Positions 52,728 through 61,927 of a stretch of DNA of 64,000 bases are shown here, piece after piece. Each line of letters begins with the position of its first letter. Positions within the stretch are counted from its first letter, which is position 1. The stretch comes from Mariprofundus sp. KV (lineage in GTDB: Bacteria > Pseudomonadota > Zetaproteobacteria > Mariprofundales > Mariprofundaceae), in NCBI RefSeq assembly GCF_013387475.1, contig NZ_VWNB01000007.1, positions 1-64,000 of the forward strand. The letters run 5' to 3'. A program made the position numbers and the translations under genes. The notes under the pieces were generated by a model. It was given only the letters and a program-made list of their open reading frames with translations. It did not search any database and had not been told where the DNA came from.

Positions 52728-53104
52728 ACGATTTCTCAGGCAAAAAAATAGCGGTTGTGGATGATACCGACAGCATTCTGATGCTGTTTACTGCACTGCT
52801 GGAGGTGCATCAGGCCCAGACCAGCACATTCAACAGCGGCCGTGAGTTCCTTAAGCAGGTCGAGGAGATATCTCCGGATCTTATCCTGCTGGATATCCAG
52901 ATGCCTGATATGGATGGTTATCGGGTACTTGAGGGCTTAAAACAGCTGCCCACTACAGCTGGCATCCCAATCGTTGCCCTGACTGCACACGCCATGAGTG
53001 GCGACAAGGAGAGAATTCTGGAGAAGGGCTTTTCAGGTTATATCGCCAAACCGGTCGATACCCGCGCCTTTCCCGATCAGATCGCCTCCTTCCTGGCACG
53101 TTAA
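52724..53104 (+). CDS. Stand-alone response regulator
   Basis: A 126-residue receiver: KIAVVDDTDS, phospho-Asp in LILLDIQMPDMDG, Thr in VALTAHAMSGD, Lys in YIAKPVDTRAF, close to the DivK/CheY type. It starts with GTG overlapping the kinase stop as GTGA. It is probably the downstream acceptor of the hybrid kinase. Confidence 0.92.
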   Translation: MNDFSGKKIAVVDDTDSILMLFTALLEVHQAQTSTFNSGREFLKQVEEISPDLILLDIQMPDMDGYRVLEGLKQLPTTAGIPIVALTAHAMSGDKERILEKGFSGYIAKPVDTRAFPDQIASFLAR

Positions 53105-53232
53105 AACAGGCTGCTCGACAGAGCCCAAGCTTCCCCGGAATTGCAGGCAACCTCATATGGCGCTATCTTAGCTGTGGGGATTCGATTCAGTTCAAACCTG
53201 CGCACATACAGAAGCAGCCTAGTGAGGAGTGA

Positions 53233-55182
53233 TTGCAGTTAAGCCACAACACGCTTAAAGAGAAGCTGACCACAACTATTATTTTCTGGGGCATCGCATT
53301 CCTGGCTTCACTTGTGGCGCTCTTCTTTCTTTTTTCCCACGCCATTGAGGGTTATATCCTTGATGTTGTGTATCAGAGTGATATGCCTGTTGAGAGGGCC
53401 ATTGCAACCACCATGGGCTGGATTGCAGTCTTTCTGCTGGTTCTGCTGTTTATTGCGGTCAAGGGGTTACATTACAGCCTGAAAAAGCAGCTGGTTGAAC
53501 CCGTTGAGACACTACAGGTCGCCATCGAAAACAGAACCTCATCTCAGCATGAAATTGAAATGCTGTTAACCGATCTCCCTTATGAAGCATCCAGAGTACT
53601 TGAACTTTATGACCGTCTGAAACACTCCCACGATGATCTGCGCAGCCGTGTTGTTGATATGATGGAAGCGCTTCCCACCTGTTTCTGGTGGTCGCTGGAT
53701 GGTAAAAAGTATGAGGGCATATCATCCAAGTCGATCTCCCTGCTCAAGCAATCAAGTGATGAGATTATTGATCAACCACTATGGTCCTGGCTCAACTCCC
53801 GTGCGCAGAGCTCAGGCAATGAGGCGATTCTGATGCAGGCGATCAAGCGCAGGGAGGATCGCGTCGACTTTGCCTATCAGGCGGAGATCGATGGCCAGAC
53901 ACGCTGGTTCGGCGAATCTGTGACCCTCTGTTACAACAGAGATGGCACGCTGGATATCATGTACGGTATTATCAACGACATCAGCACCCGTAAAAACAGG
54001 CAGCAGGCGGAAGCCGAACAGCTGGAGCTCTCGCAACGCATGGAGTCCACTGCGACACTGGTTGGTGGTATCGCTCACGAATTCAACAATGCACTGGCAG
54101 GCATGAACGGTAATATTTTCCTGATCAAACAGTCGACCAAAGATGCGGTGACGCGCCAGCGCATTGGCCGGGTTGAGGCATTGATTCAGCACTCTGCCAC
54201 CATGATTGAGCAGATGCTGGCTTTTGCCCGCAAAAGCTCCATGCGTCCGAAATCAGTCAATATCGTTGAGTTCCTGAAACACTTCCATCTTGCACTGCAA
54301 CCGAAACTGGCAAGCAACATCCACTTTGATCTGCAGATACATCATCTCGAAAAGCTCGGTGAACAGCCAACCATTCAGGCTGATCCGGCAAAACTGCAGG
54401 AGGCATTGATGCAGCTGATCAGTAACGCCTGTGCAGCTACTGAAGAGATAAGTTTTCCACAGATCACCATTGATGCGAACACGCTTGATGTGGATGAGAG
54501 CTTCCTGCGCAGATACCCGCATCTCTCATCCAGTCATCTGGTGCATATCCAGCTTCGCGATAACGGCTGTGGTATTAGCAAGGAAATCCGCAGCAAAATC
54601 TTTGAACCATTCTTTACCACACACGAGGTCGGCAAAGGAACCGGACTGGGACTACCCATGGTCTACGGGTATATCCGCCAGCTTGGTGGCAGCCTTGAAG
54701 TTGATAGCCAGCCCGATTGTGGTGCCACCTTCCATATCTATCTGCCCAGAGTCATTGCCCCACCCAAAGCGACTCAACATGCCGACTCCCTGCTCAAAGG
54801 TAATGGTGAGACAATCCTGATCATTGATGATGAACAGATCTTCCGCGAATCGACCTGTGAGGTGCTGCAGCGCATGGGTTACAAAACGTTGGATGCCGAC
54901 AATGGCAAAAACGGCATCGAAATTTACAAACAGTACAAGGATGAGATTCGCCTTGTCTTCATGGATATTCTGATGCCCGGCATAACCGGCATTCAGGCCT
55001 CACGACAGATCAGAGCGATCAATCCAACCATCCCGATCATCTTCCTGACCGGTTATGACCGCACCCAGCCACTGGAAGCCGAAGTCTATGAAGAGCACTC
55101 TGAACTGATCAATAAACCGTTCCGTATTTCGGTGTTGAGTCAGGCAATTCAAAAAGCGCTGAAACAGAGCAGCAAGCATTAA
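53233..55182 (+). CDS. Membrane hybrid histidine kinase
   Basis: A 649-residue kinase. Two membrane helices (about 15-35 and 58-80) enclose a short periplasmic loop; then come a PAS-like domain (about 140-260), an NtrB-type H-box [14 protein letters not shown] near 282, an ATPase domain ([19 protein letters not shown]) and a C-terminal receiver ([13 protein letters not shown]). The start appears to be TTG with AGTGAGGAG just upstream; the preceding in-frame codon is a stop. A terminator follows. Confidence 0.9.
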
Positions 55183-55221
55183 GGGCCGCCTTGCTCATCC
55201 GATCATATCAGCCACACCTTC

Positions 55222-55253
55222 GGCCTGAATCTCTTCAGCTGAGCCATTTTTTT
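55222..55253 (+). terminator. Terminator after the kinase cluster
   Basis: GGC, CTGAA-TCTC-TTCAG, GCC forms a bulged hairpin followed by ATTTTTTT. It separates the signalling genes from fliK. Confidence 0.6.
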
Positions 55254-55268
55254 CCGATATCCAAATAG

Positions 55269-57068
55269 ATGCGCACCGATGCACCCCAATGGGCTTCCAC
55301 ACTTCTGCAGAAAAGCGGCAGCCTGCCACTGCAGATTATCTCAGGTCAAAGCGCCAAACTCACCTCGGGCGAGGTGATGAAAGGACTGGTTCAGAATACA
55401 GGTGAAAACAGCAACGCCTTCAAGGTCGTACTCAAAGGCGAAGCGTTCATCGTCAAAGGGTTACCCGCTGCGCTGGATGGAAAAGAGGTCGCTTTTATAG
55501 CCAAAAAGGTAGCCACAGCCACAGGTTCACGCACTGAACTGAGCTGGTTGAGTGCGGCCAGAGCGGAGGCAGGGAAAGGCAATAAAGCCACTGCCCATCA
55601 GGCAGAGAAAGGGGCAGTGAACAGTGCCGCAACAGCGGCCGGAAAAACTGCCGGGGCAGCTACAGCGCAGACAGGACAGCAAACTGTGCAGCAGGCTCAT
55701 CTGCTCTCAAAAGCACCGGCAACCATTCAGAGAGGCAAACCCTTCTTCGCCCGCATCGATCAGATCGAACAAGGACGCATGACCCTCACCATTCAAACAG
55801 CGGAGGGTAAACAGGCAAAGGCTCCACAGGGCAGTGTGCCTGCTGCCAAAGTACAGCTGATCGCCACACAGATCTCAGATGCCAAAGAGGGGCAATCGAT
55901 CAAGGCTACGTTAACACAGGCTGGCAGTGAGAAACCCCTGCTGATGATTCAACCCCAGCCGCAGGTTGCAGGTAATAGTGCTGCGGCAGCCAGGATGCAA
56001 CAGCCGGTCAGCTTCAATATGCAGCCCGGAGAGCAGACGATGGCCGTGGTTCAGAGACGGCTGGATAACGGCAATGTACTACTGAAGATTCAGGGACAAA
56101 ACGTTGAGGCCCCTGCCCCGGCTCATGTCAAAGCCGGTGATGCGCTGGAGATCAGGATGATCAAGGCGCCCGCTGAATTTCAGGTGCTGCAGCTGCATAA
56201 AAACATCCCGGAAAAAGCGATGTCGCTGGTGCGGGGAAATCTCACATCAAGTGCAACACCGGTTGCGCAGAACCTGACCACCATCAAAAACCTGCTGCCG
56301 ACCATGCCGGCCAACGAGATGGCCAGCATCAAAGGGCTGCCGCAACTCGATAGCTGGATGAAAGCCAGTGAGAGCAGCCGCGACTATCCGATCAATGGTG
56401 AACGACTGGGGCAACTGATTCGTGATTCAGGGGGACAACTGGAGTCCAAACTTCAGGCCATGATTGCCAAAGGCGGGCAGAGTCAAACCCTCACATCAGA
56501 TCTGAAAGCGATCCTGACACAGGTAGCTGGCGATCAGGCTGCTGCAGGCAAGATACAGAACAGTGAAGTGCTGCGCCTGATCACCGAAGCCAGCCAGCAG
56601 AGTCTCTCGCGCATGGAGACCGGACAGGCACTGAATGTGCTGGCCAACCTGCAGGGTGAGCCTCTGCGTGTCGAATTCCCGATGCTGGTCGGACAACATA
56701 TGATCAATGTGCAAATGGCTGTGCAGCAGCATGGCGCGGGTGCAGAACAGCGCGAGACAACCGGTGGTTCTGAGCAAGGCTACTCGGTGCTCTTTGCGCT
56801 GGAGCTAAGTGGTCTGGGCAATCTTCGCGTCGATGCCAATGTCTCGGACAACGCGGTACATGCCCGCATCTACAATGAAGACAGCGCTGTGCGTCACTTC
56901 ATTCAGGAGAATATTCATCGTCTGGAGGAGCGGCTGCAGAGCCTGGGCTTTAAAGAGGTTTACCTGCTGGCATCCCCGACCAGACCCGATGCTGAAAAAC
57001 AGGCGCGATTTGATGAGCTGACCAGCATGCGTCCTGCCTCATTCAGTCTGCTGGATGTGTTGGTGTGA
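55269..57068 (+). CDS. FliK-like flagellar hook-length control protein
   Basis: A 599-residue protein with the FliK plan: a long Ala/Gln-rich low-complexity N-terminal two-thirds and a folded C-terminal Flg_hook domain (about 480-590; FALELSGLGNLRVDANVSDN, RLEERLQSLGFKEVYLL). FliK measures hook length and switches export specificity through FlhB. No good ribosome site precedes the ATG. The FhlB-like gene overlaps its stop. Confidence 0.8.
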   Translation: MRTDAPQWASTLLQKSGSLPLQIISGQSAKLTSGEVMKGLVQNTGENSNAFKVVLKGEAFIVKGLPAALDGKEVAFIAKKVATATGSRTELSWLSAARAEAGKGNKATAHQAEKGAVNSAATAAGKTAGAATAQTGQQTVQQAHLLSKAPATIQRGKPFFARIDQIEQGRMTLTIQTAEGKQAKAPQGSVPAAKVQLIATQISDAKEGQSIKATLTQAGSEKPLLMIQPQPQVAGNSAAAARMQQPVSFNMQPGEQTMAVVQRRLDNGNVLLKIQGQNVEAPAPAHVKAGDALEIRMIKAPAEFQVLQLHKNIPEKAMSLVRGNLTSSATPVAQNLTTIKNLLPTMPANEMASIKGLPQLDSWMKASESSRDYPINGERLGQLIRDSGGQLESKLQAMIAKGGQSQTLTSDLKAILTQVAGDQAAAGKIQNSEVLRLITEASQQSLSRMETGQALNVLANLQGEPLRVEFPMLVGQHMINVQMAVQQHGAGAEQRETTGGSEQGYSVLFALELSGLGNLRVDANVSDNAVHARIYNEDSAVRHFIQENIHRLEERLQSLGFKEVYLLASPTRPDAEKQARFDELTSMRPASFSLLDVLV

Positions 57069-57349
57069 AGAAGCAACAGGCCGTCGCCCTCAGATGGGAC
57101 CCCCTCCTCGATACGGCACCAAAAATGGCTGCCAAAGGCAGTGGTTTTCTGGCCGATGAAATTATCCGGTTAGCTCAGGAGAACGGTATTCCGATTCGTG
57201 AAGATCACGATCTGGTGCAGATCTTCTCGCTACTGGATATTGGTGAGTCGATCCCACCGCAAGTGCATACCGCCATTGCCGAAATACTGGCCTTTATCTA
57301 CTGGAGCAATCAGCAATACACCGAAATTTTTGATGATCCTAAACGCTGA
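57065..57349 (+). CDS. FhlB-like protein (FlhB C-terminal domain)
   Basis: A 94-residue protein equivalent to the cytoplasmic domain of FlhB after the self-cleavage point: AVALRWDP, APKMAAKGSGFLADEII, IPIREDHDLVQIF, IPPQVHTAIAEILAFIYW. The NPTH autocleavage motif and the membrane part are absent, as in FhlB/FlhX proteins. These can replace the FlhB C-terminus in export switching, which fits its overlap (GTGA) with fliK. Confidence 0.85.
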   Translation: MKKQQAVALRWDPLLDTAPKMAAKGSGFLADEIIRLAQENGIPIREDHDLVQIFSLLDIGESIPPQVHTAIAEILAFIYWSNQQYTEIFDDPKR

Positions 57350-57358
57350 ACAGCGTTT
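57341..57358. terminator. Bidirectional terminator overlapping two stop codons
   Basis: AAACGCT-GAAC-AGCGTTT is a perfect 7-bp stem followed by TATTTA on the plus strand. It contains the end of the FhlB-like gene and touches the stop of the convergent gene. Confidence 0.6.
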
Positions 57359-57576
57359 TATTTACCACTCTGCTCGTTGCGAACAGCAAACAACATATTT
57401 GAGACAATCAGACCCGGACAGATGCCGGTCAGCGATGCAAAGATAAAGAACAGCGCCGGGATATAGAGCAGCCAGTGCACCGTAGCAAAACCGGTGAGCC
57501 AGATGCCAGCCCAGAGGATGGAGCCGGCAATCAGAAAGAAGAAACGCATCGGTTTGCCGATCAGATACTTTTTCAT
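57358..57576 (-). CDS. DUF2892-like small membrane protein
   Basis: A 72-residue protein with two hydrophobic helices (FFFLIAGSILWAGIWLTGF; LLYIPALFFIFASLTG) and the TGICPGLIVSN segment found in the DUF2892/YgaP membrane family. CAGGAGGGG precedes the chosen ATG. Function unknown. It follows the dehydrogenase-like gene by 11 nt. Confidence 0.75.
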   Translation of the reverse strand: MKKYLIGKPMRFFFLIAGSILWAGIWLTGFATVHWLLYIPALFFIFASLTGICPGLIVSNMLFAVRNEQSGK

Positions 57577-57587
57577 AGCCCCTCCTG

Positions 57588-58355
57588 TCATGCCTGAGCT
57601 TTTGCAACCCTGCGCAGGGTCGGAACTTCCAGACTGGCCTGATCTGCTATAGCCAGTGCCCGTTCAAGTCTTGCCGGTGCCGAGCGTCCCATACAGCCAT
57701 GCTCAGGGTCACCATCAAAGGCTTTGAGCATCCCTTCAATCAGTGCAATGCGATTGACCTCTTCACCCGTGAGATACTCCTGAATATCGAGCACATCTCC
57801 GGCCACCGAGCAGGCCAGATCATTGTGGTTCAGCCACAGCTCACGCACGTTGCCTCCAGCCTCAAGACCGGCGATATTGGTGGTCAGAATGTAGAGGTTT
57901 TTCAGCACCAGCTCGAACAGCAGCGCTGCCTCATCCTTCACTACGGCAACAGGGATATCGAGTGTGCCCAGCGCCTCTTTGAGCAATCCGGCAAACTCAC
58001 CGTAAGCTGGAGAAGCAATGACCACCTTGGAGTCCATACCCTTTTTCTTCTCAAACCAGACTGAGATCACAGTCGGATCATCCAATCCATGCTGCAACCA
58101 ATCACGCGGCAAAAGCTCATTCTGCAGCAGCACTACCCTGCTGCGCCAAACATCCGGCAGGTTCTGCAGGGTTGCATGCAGATCCTTCTCGGCCACCGCC
58201 ACCACAACCAGCTCAGGCTCAGCCACATCAGCCGCGACAAGCGCCATATCCATCTCACGTGTGACCGGTACTACCGGATAACCAAGCTTCATAAACCCAC
58301 GTGCAAATACCGATCCGATCTCACCAATACCAATAACAACTACAGCTTTGTCCAT
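57588..58355 (-). CDS. NAD(P)-binding 6PGDH/ketopantoate-reductase-like protein
   Basis: A 255-residue protein with an N-terminal Rossmann fold (AVVVIGIGEIGSVFARGFM; GxGxxG-like) and an all-helical C-terminal half, in the manner of 6-phosphogluconate dehydrogenase or ketopantoate reductase relatives. The catalytic residues of PanE cannot be confirmed by eye, so no reaction is claimed. GGAGAGAG precedes the ATG, so the 19 upstream codons are excluded. It follows the Sel1 gene by one base. Confidence 0.65.
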   Translation of the reverse strand: MDKAVVVIGIGEIGSVFARGFMKLGYPVVPVTREMDMALVAADVAEPELVVVAVAEKDLHATLQNLPDVWRSRVVLLQNELLPRDWLQHGLDDPTVISVWFEKKKGMDSKVVIASPAYGEFAGLLKEALGTLDIPVAVVKDEAALLFELVLKNLYILTTNIAGLEAGGNVRELWLNHNDLACSVAGDVLDIQEYLTGEEVNRIALIEGMLKAFDGDPEHGCMGRSAPARLERALAIADQASLEVPTLRRVAKAQA

Positions 58356-58356
58356 C

Positions 58357-59343
58357 TCACTCTCTCCAGGCCTGTTTCTGTTGATACGCGTGCAGCCGGG
58401 CTTCACTCTCACTGATCAACGTCGGCTCTACTTTAATCTGCTGCTGCAGGGCAATCACCTTCTCCTGCGCCATGACAGCATCGACATATCGCCCCACCTC
58501 TGCATAAGCGGCGGCAAAGGTATCTAAAACCATCGCCCTGTTCAGATCATCCAGCTGTGCCAGATCAATCCCCTCAATCACCTTCAGGGCAGCTTTGCCG
58601 TTACGAATGCCACTGCCTTTAGCCGTTGCCAGCAGCCATGCCAGATTGTTACTGGCGAGCCAGTAACCCTGCTCAGATGCACGGCGATACCACATCTCCG
58701 CCTTGCCCAGATCCTGTTCAACACCGATGCCGTGGTTATACAACCGCCCCATCTCATGCTGACCAAGTTCATTACCCAGCTTGGCTGAGAGCCGATACCA
58801 TTTAACAGCACTATTCAGATCAACCGGATGACCGTCAAAGCCGGATTGATAGAGATTGCCAAGCGCCCACTGCGACCATGAATCAGCCCGATCAGCACCT
58901 TTCTGGTACCAGTTAAAAGCTGTGGCCATGTTTTTCTCAACACCTTCGCCCTGCTGGTACATTTGCCCGATAAAATAGGCTGCCATATTGTCGGAAGCAT
59001 CATAAGCAGCCTCTAACCAGCGCAGGGCCTGTTTGGGATCCTGAACTGCAGCCTGACCGTTGTTGTACATCAGACCCGCCAGCCGCATCGCTTCGGGGTT
59101 AAACTGCTCTGCACTTTTGAGAAACCAGACCAGCGCCTGTTCTTCATCCTTCTCAACGCCGGAGCCATGATAATAGCGTTTACCCAGCTCAAGCTGGGCT
59201 TTGGCATCACCCTGCTCTGCCCTCTCTCTGCTCTGATTAAATGCAGAGCTGACCAGCAGCGCATCAAAAAAACCGATTTTCACCGCTGCCACAACAGCAA
59301 GCGCCATCACAGCCAACACGATAAACAACGGTTTTCTTCTCAT
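58357..59343 (-). CDS. Membrane-anchored Sel1-repeat protein
   Basis: A 328-residue protein with an N-terminal signal-anchor (FIVLAVMALAVVAAVKIGFF) and about six Sel1-like repeats over residues 40-270 (AKAQLELGKRYYHGSGVEKD, AAYFIGQMYQQGEGVEKN, LGQHEMGRLYNHGIGVEQD). Sel1 repeats form solenoids for protein contacts. The start MRRKPL has GAGGGAGT upstream; the longer frame would run into a repeat element and is rejected. Substrate or partner unknown. Confidence 0.85.
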   Translation of the reverse strand: MRRKPLFIVLAVMALAVVAAVKIGFFDALLVSSAFNQSRERAEQGDAKAQLELGKRYYHGSGVEKDEEQALVWFLKSAEQFNPEAMRLAGLMYNNGQAAVQDPKQALRWLEAAYDASDNMAAYFIGQMYQQGEGVEKNMATAFNWYQKGADRADSWSQWALGNLYQSGFDGHPVDLNSAVKWYRLSAKLGNELGQHEMGRLYNHGIGVEQDLGKAEMWYRRASEQGYWLASNNLAWLLATAKGSGIRNGKAALKVIEGIDLAQLDDLNRAMVLDTFAAAYAEVGRYVDAVMAQEKVIALQQQIKVEPTLISESEARLHAYQQKQAWRE

Positions 59344-59365
59344 ATCGACTCCCTCATTAACATCT

Positions 59366-59567
59366 TCACCACAAAGGCCTCTCCTGCGCATCCATGCGCT
59401 CACGGCATTTGTACATCCTGTACGACAACCGAAGGCACAAAGAAGGACAACAATAAAATGAGTTAGAAAGGGAGCTAATCTTTTTCATATTCACTACACA
59501 TGAAATACCAAATGACAGATTATTTACCTTTCTCTGATTTCCTTAGTGACTTTGTGCCTTCGTGGTT
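59366..59567. repeat. Palindromic miniature element, copy C, with internal insert
   Basis: The left end TTCACCACAAAGGC is interrupted at 59379-59429 and resumes as CGAAGGCACAAAGAAGG; the right end, read on the other strand, is AACCACGAAGGCACAAAG. Without the insert the length is about 150 bp, like copies A and B. It lies between ettA and the Sel1 gene. Confidence 0.7.
59379..59429. repeat. Hairpin-repeat insert within element C
   Basis: The insert contains GCGCAT-CC-ATGCGC and GTACA-TCC-TGTAC, two small hairpins with TCC loops. The same motif on the other strand (GGATG) recurs in the array at 32901-32990, so one repeat family seems to have inserted into another. Confidence 0.5.
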
Positions 59568-59574
59568 AACCCTT

Positions 59575-61245
59575 TTAAACCAGCTTCTTATATTTCATGC
59601 GGTGCGGCTGGGTGGCATCTTCACCGAGACGCCGTTTCTTATCGGCCTCATACTCTTCGAAGTTACCCTCAAACCACTCCACATGCCCCTCACCCTCAAA
59701 GGCGAGCATATGGGTAGCGATACGGTCGAGGAACCAGCGGTCATGCGAGATAACAATCGCGCAGCCTGCGAAATCAAGCAGCGCCTCTTCCAGCGCACGC
59801 AGGGTTTCAACATCGAGATCATTGGTCGGCTCATCGAGCATCAATACATTGCCGCCCTCTTTGAGCATCTTGGCCAGATGCACGCGGTTACGCTCACCAC
59901 CGGAGAGCATGCCGATCTTCTTCTGCTGATCGCCACCCTTAAAGTTAAAGCGACCGCAATACGCGCGGCTAGGCACCTCTACCTTGCCCAGATACATCGA
60001 GTCGGTACCGCCTGAGATCTCTTCCCATACTGTTTTGCTATCATCGAGCGCATCACGGGACTGATCGACATAGGAGGCTTTGACGGTATCACCAACAATC
60101 AGTTCACCTGAATCGGGTTTCTCCTGACCTGTCAGCATACGGAACAGGGTTGTTTTACCGGCACCGTTGGCACCGATAATGCCGACGATACCACCACGTG
60201 GCAGATCAAAGTTCAGATTCTCGATAAGCAGCCGATCACCGAATCCTTTGCTGACATTTTTAGCCTGAAAGACGATATCACCCAAACGCTCACCGGATGG
60301 AATGAAGATCTGTTTGGTAGCATTACGCTCCTGCGTCTCGCGGCTGGAGAGATCATCAAAGGCTTTCAGACGCGCTTTGGATTTGGCATGACGCCCTTTG
60401 GTGCCGGCACGCACCCACTCCAGCTCCTGTTTCATCGCTTTCTGGCGTGAGGACTCCTGTTTCTCTTCTACCGCCAGACGTTTCTCTTTCTGCTCCAGCC
60501 AGCCTGAGTAGTTACCCTCAAACGGAATACCGCGACCACGATCCAGCTCAAGAATCCAGCCTGCCACATTATCAAGGAAATAACGGTCATGGGTCACCGC
60601 CACCACGGTACCCGGATAGTCGTGCAGGAATCGCTCCAGCCAGGCCACCGATTCAGCATCGAGATGGTTGGTCGGCTCATCGAGCAGCAGCATATCGGGA
60701 TTGGAGAGCAGCAGTTTGCACAGCGCAACACGGCGACGCTCACCACCGGAGAGCTTGGTTACATCGGCATTCCAGTCAGGTAGACGTAGTGCATCGGCAG
60801 CAACATCAAGCTTGCGATCAAGGTTATGGCCGTCACCGGACTCAATAAAGGCCTCCAGCTTGGCCTGTTTGACTGCAATAGCATCAAAATCAGCATCGGG
60901 ATCGGCATAAGCAGCATAGACCGCATCAAGCTCGGCCAGCGCATCCTTCATCGGCTGCACCGCCTCTTCAACATTACCGCGCACATCCTTGCTCTCATCA
61001 AGCTCAGGCTCCTGCGAGAGGTAACCGACACGAATACCGGGGGCCGGACGCGCTTCACCGAGAATCTCGGTATCTAGCCCAGCCATAATTTTCAGCAGTG
61101 TCGATTTACCGGAACCATTCAGACCCAATACGCCGATCTTGGCGCCGGGCAGAAAAGAGAGGTAGATGTCTTTAAGAATCTCCTTCTTATTGGCAACAAC
61201 CTTGCCAACGCCCTGCATGGAATAGATATACTGATAATCAGCCAT
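59575..61245 (-). CDS. ettA: ABC-F translation factor EttA
   Basis: EttA binds the ribosomal E site and gates the first elongation step according to ATP/ADP. The 556-residue protein has two ABC domains: Walker [10 protein letters not shown] and GANGAGKTT, signatures [11 protein letters not shown] and [12 protein letters not shown], Walker [12 protein letters not shown] and [11 protein letters not shown], and the linker arm rich in Lys/Arg near residues 240-310. The start [13 protein letters not shown] has GGAG upstream; 32 further codons in the open frame are untranslated leader. Confidence 0.95.
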   Translation of the reverse strand: MADYQYIYSMQGVGKVVANKKEILKDIYLSFLPGAKIGVLGLNGSGKSTLLKIMAGLDTEILGEARPAPGIRVGYLSQEPELDESKDVRGNVEEAVQPMKDALAELDAVYAAYADPDADFDAIAVKQAKLEAFIESGDGHNLDRKLDVAADALRLPDWNADVTKLSGGERRRVALCKLLLSNPDMLLLDEPTNHLDAESVAWLERFLHDYPGTVVAVTHDRYFLDNVAGWILELDRGRGIPFEGNYSGWLEQKEKRLAVEEKQESSRQKAMKQELEWVRAGTKGRHAKSKARLKAFDDLSSRETQERNATKQIFIPSGERLGDIVFQAKNVSKGFGDRLLIENLNFDLPRGGIVGIIGANGAGKTTLFRMLTGQEKPDSGELIVGDTVKASYVDQSRDALDDSKTVWEEISGGTDSMYLGKVEVPSRAYCGRFNFKGGDQQKKIGMLSGGERNRVHLAKMLKEGGNVLMLDEPTNDLDVETLRALEEALLDFAGCAIVISHDRWFLDRIATHMLAFEGEGHVEWFEGNFEEYEADKKRRLGEDATQPHRMKYKKLV

Positions 61246-61366
61246 TATTAAATCTCCGAGAGAAAAGTGTCTGCGCAGGATATGACTAAAGCCAAACGAT
61301 TCAAGCTGGCGTATCAGATTGAGAAAAAATACAGCCAGCAATTGATTGTTCGATGCTTATCAATCG

Positions 61367-61389
61367 TTAAAGGGTAGCGTCCCCTTTAG
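61367..61389. repeat. Short palindrome at the edge of the acquired pair
   Basis: AAAGGG-TAGCGTC-CCCTTT resembles short palindromes seen beside IS200-like elements. It lies 38 bp beyond the 3' end of the AT-rich gene pair. Confidence 0.35.
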
Positions 61390-61426
61390 CCAAATTAGAA
61401 TGGCTTTTCACAAGATGAGAGGGGAA

Positions 61427-61927
61427 TTATTTACTCTTGTAGAATTTATGTTGCTCATCCAAAAAGACAACATAAAACGTGTTGCTGTCAAACCGCTGTT
61501 TAGTTTTAGAATGCAAAGTCCCATTCTTGTCTTCAGGGATGATAAATCCAACTAGTCTTGAATCAGATTCAAGCCTAAACCTCGCCCATCGAACATCTGC
61601 AGGAATATATTTTGGGTGTATAAAATCAGACTTGGAAGGGAATTTCCCATAAACAGCAAGAACTTGGCCACGTTTTTTTCCACTGCCTATAGGGGTTTTC
61701 ATCCAGTGCTTAAGAGCTTCTCCTGAATAGCACTTCAATTTATCCAATAGTTCAATTAACTGCTTTTTGCTCCATTGGTCAAATGATTGCCCTGCGCCTT
61801 GAGAAAAATCTATATATGAAAAATTAAACTTACACTTCACCGTTAACTGGTCGGATTGAGAATCCAAAATCGAAAGCGGCATACTCTCAAGAAAAGAGTT
61901 CTTTCTTAAGCTCATGGTTTTTTTCAA
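61427..61927 (-). CDS. Unknown partner of AAA ATPase (putative effector)
   Basis: A 166-residue protein I cannot assign. Its C-terminal half (WARFRLESDSRLVGFIIPE ... TFYVVFLDEQHKFY) is a run of beta-strands ending with an aromatic/His motif, which recalls small toxin-like folds, but this is only an impression. The start is TTG, overlapping the ATPase stop as TTGA; an ATG four codons on is possible. It is markedly AT-rich against its neighbours. Coupling to an OLD-like ATPase suggests a two-gene defence or abortive-infection module. Confidence 0.6.
   Translation of the reverse strand: MKKTMSLRKNSFLESMPLSILDSQSDQLTVKCKFNFSYIDFSQGAGQSFDQWSKKQLIELLDKLKCYSGEALKHWMKTPIGSGKKRGQVLAVYGKFPSKSDFIHPKYIPADVRWARFRLESDSRLVGFIIPEDKNGTLHSKTKQRFDSNTFYVVFLDEQHKFYKSK

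Noticed and set aside
59344-59403. Longer N-terminus for the Sel1-repeat protein
   Set aside because: The extension is encoded by the end of the palindromic element and lacks a ribosome site; the inner ATG has one and begins a signal-anchor.
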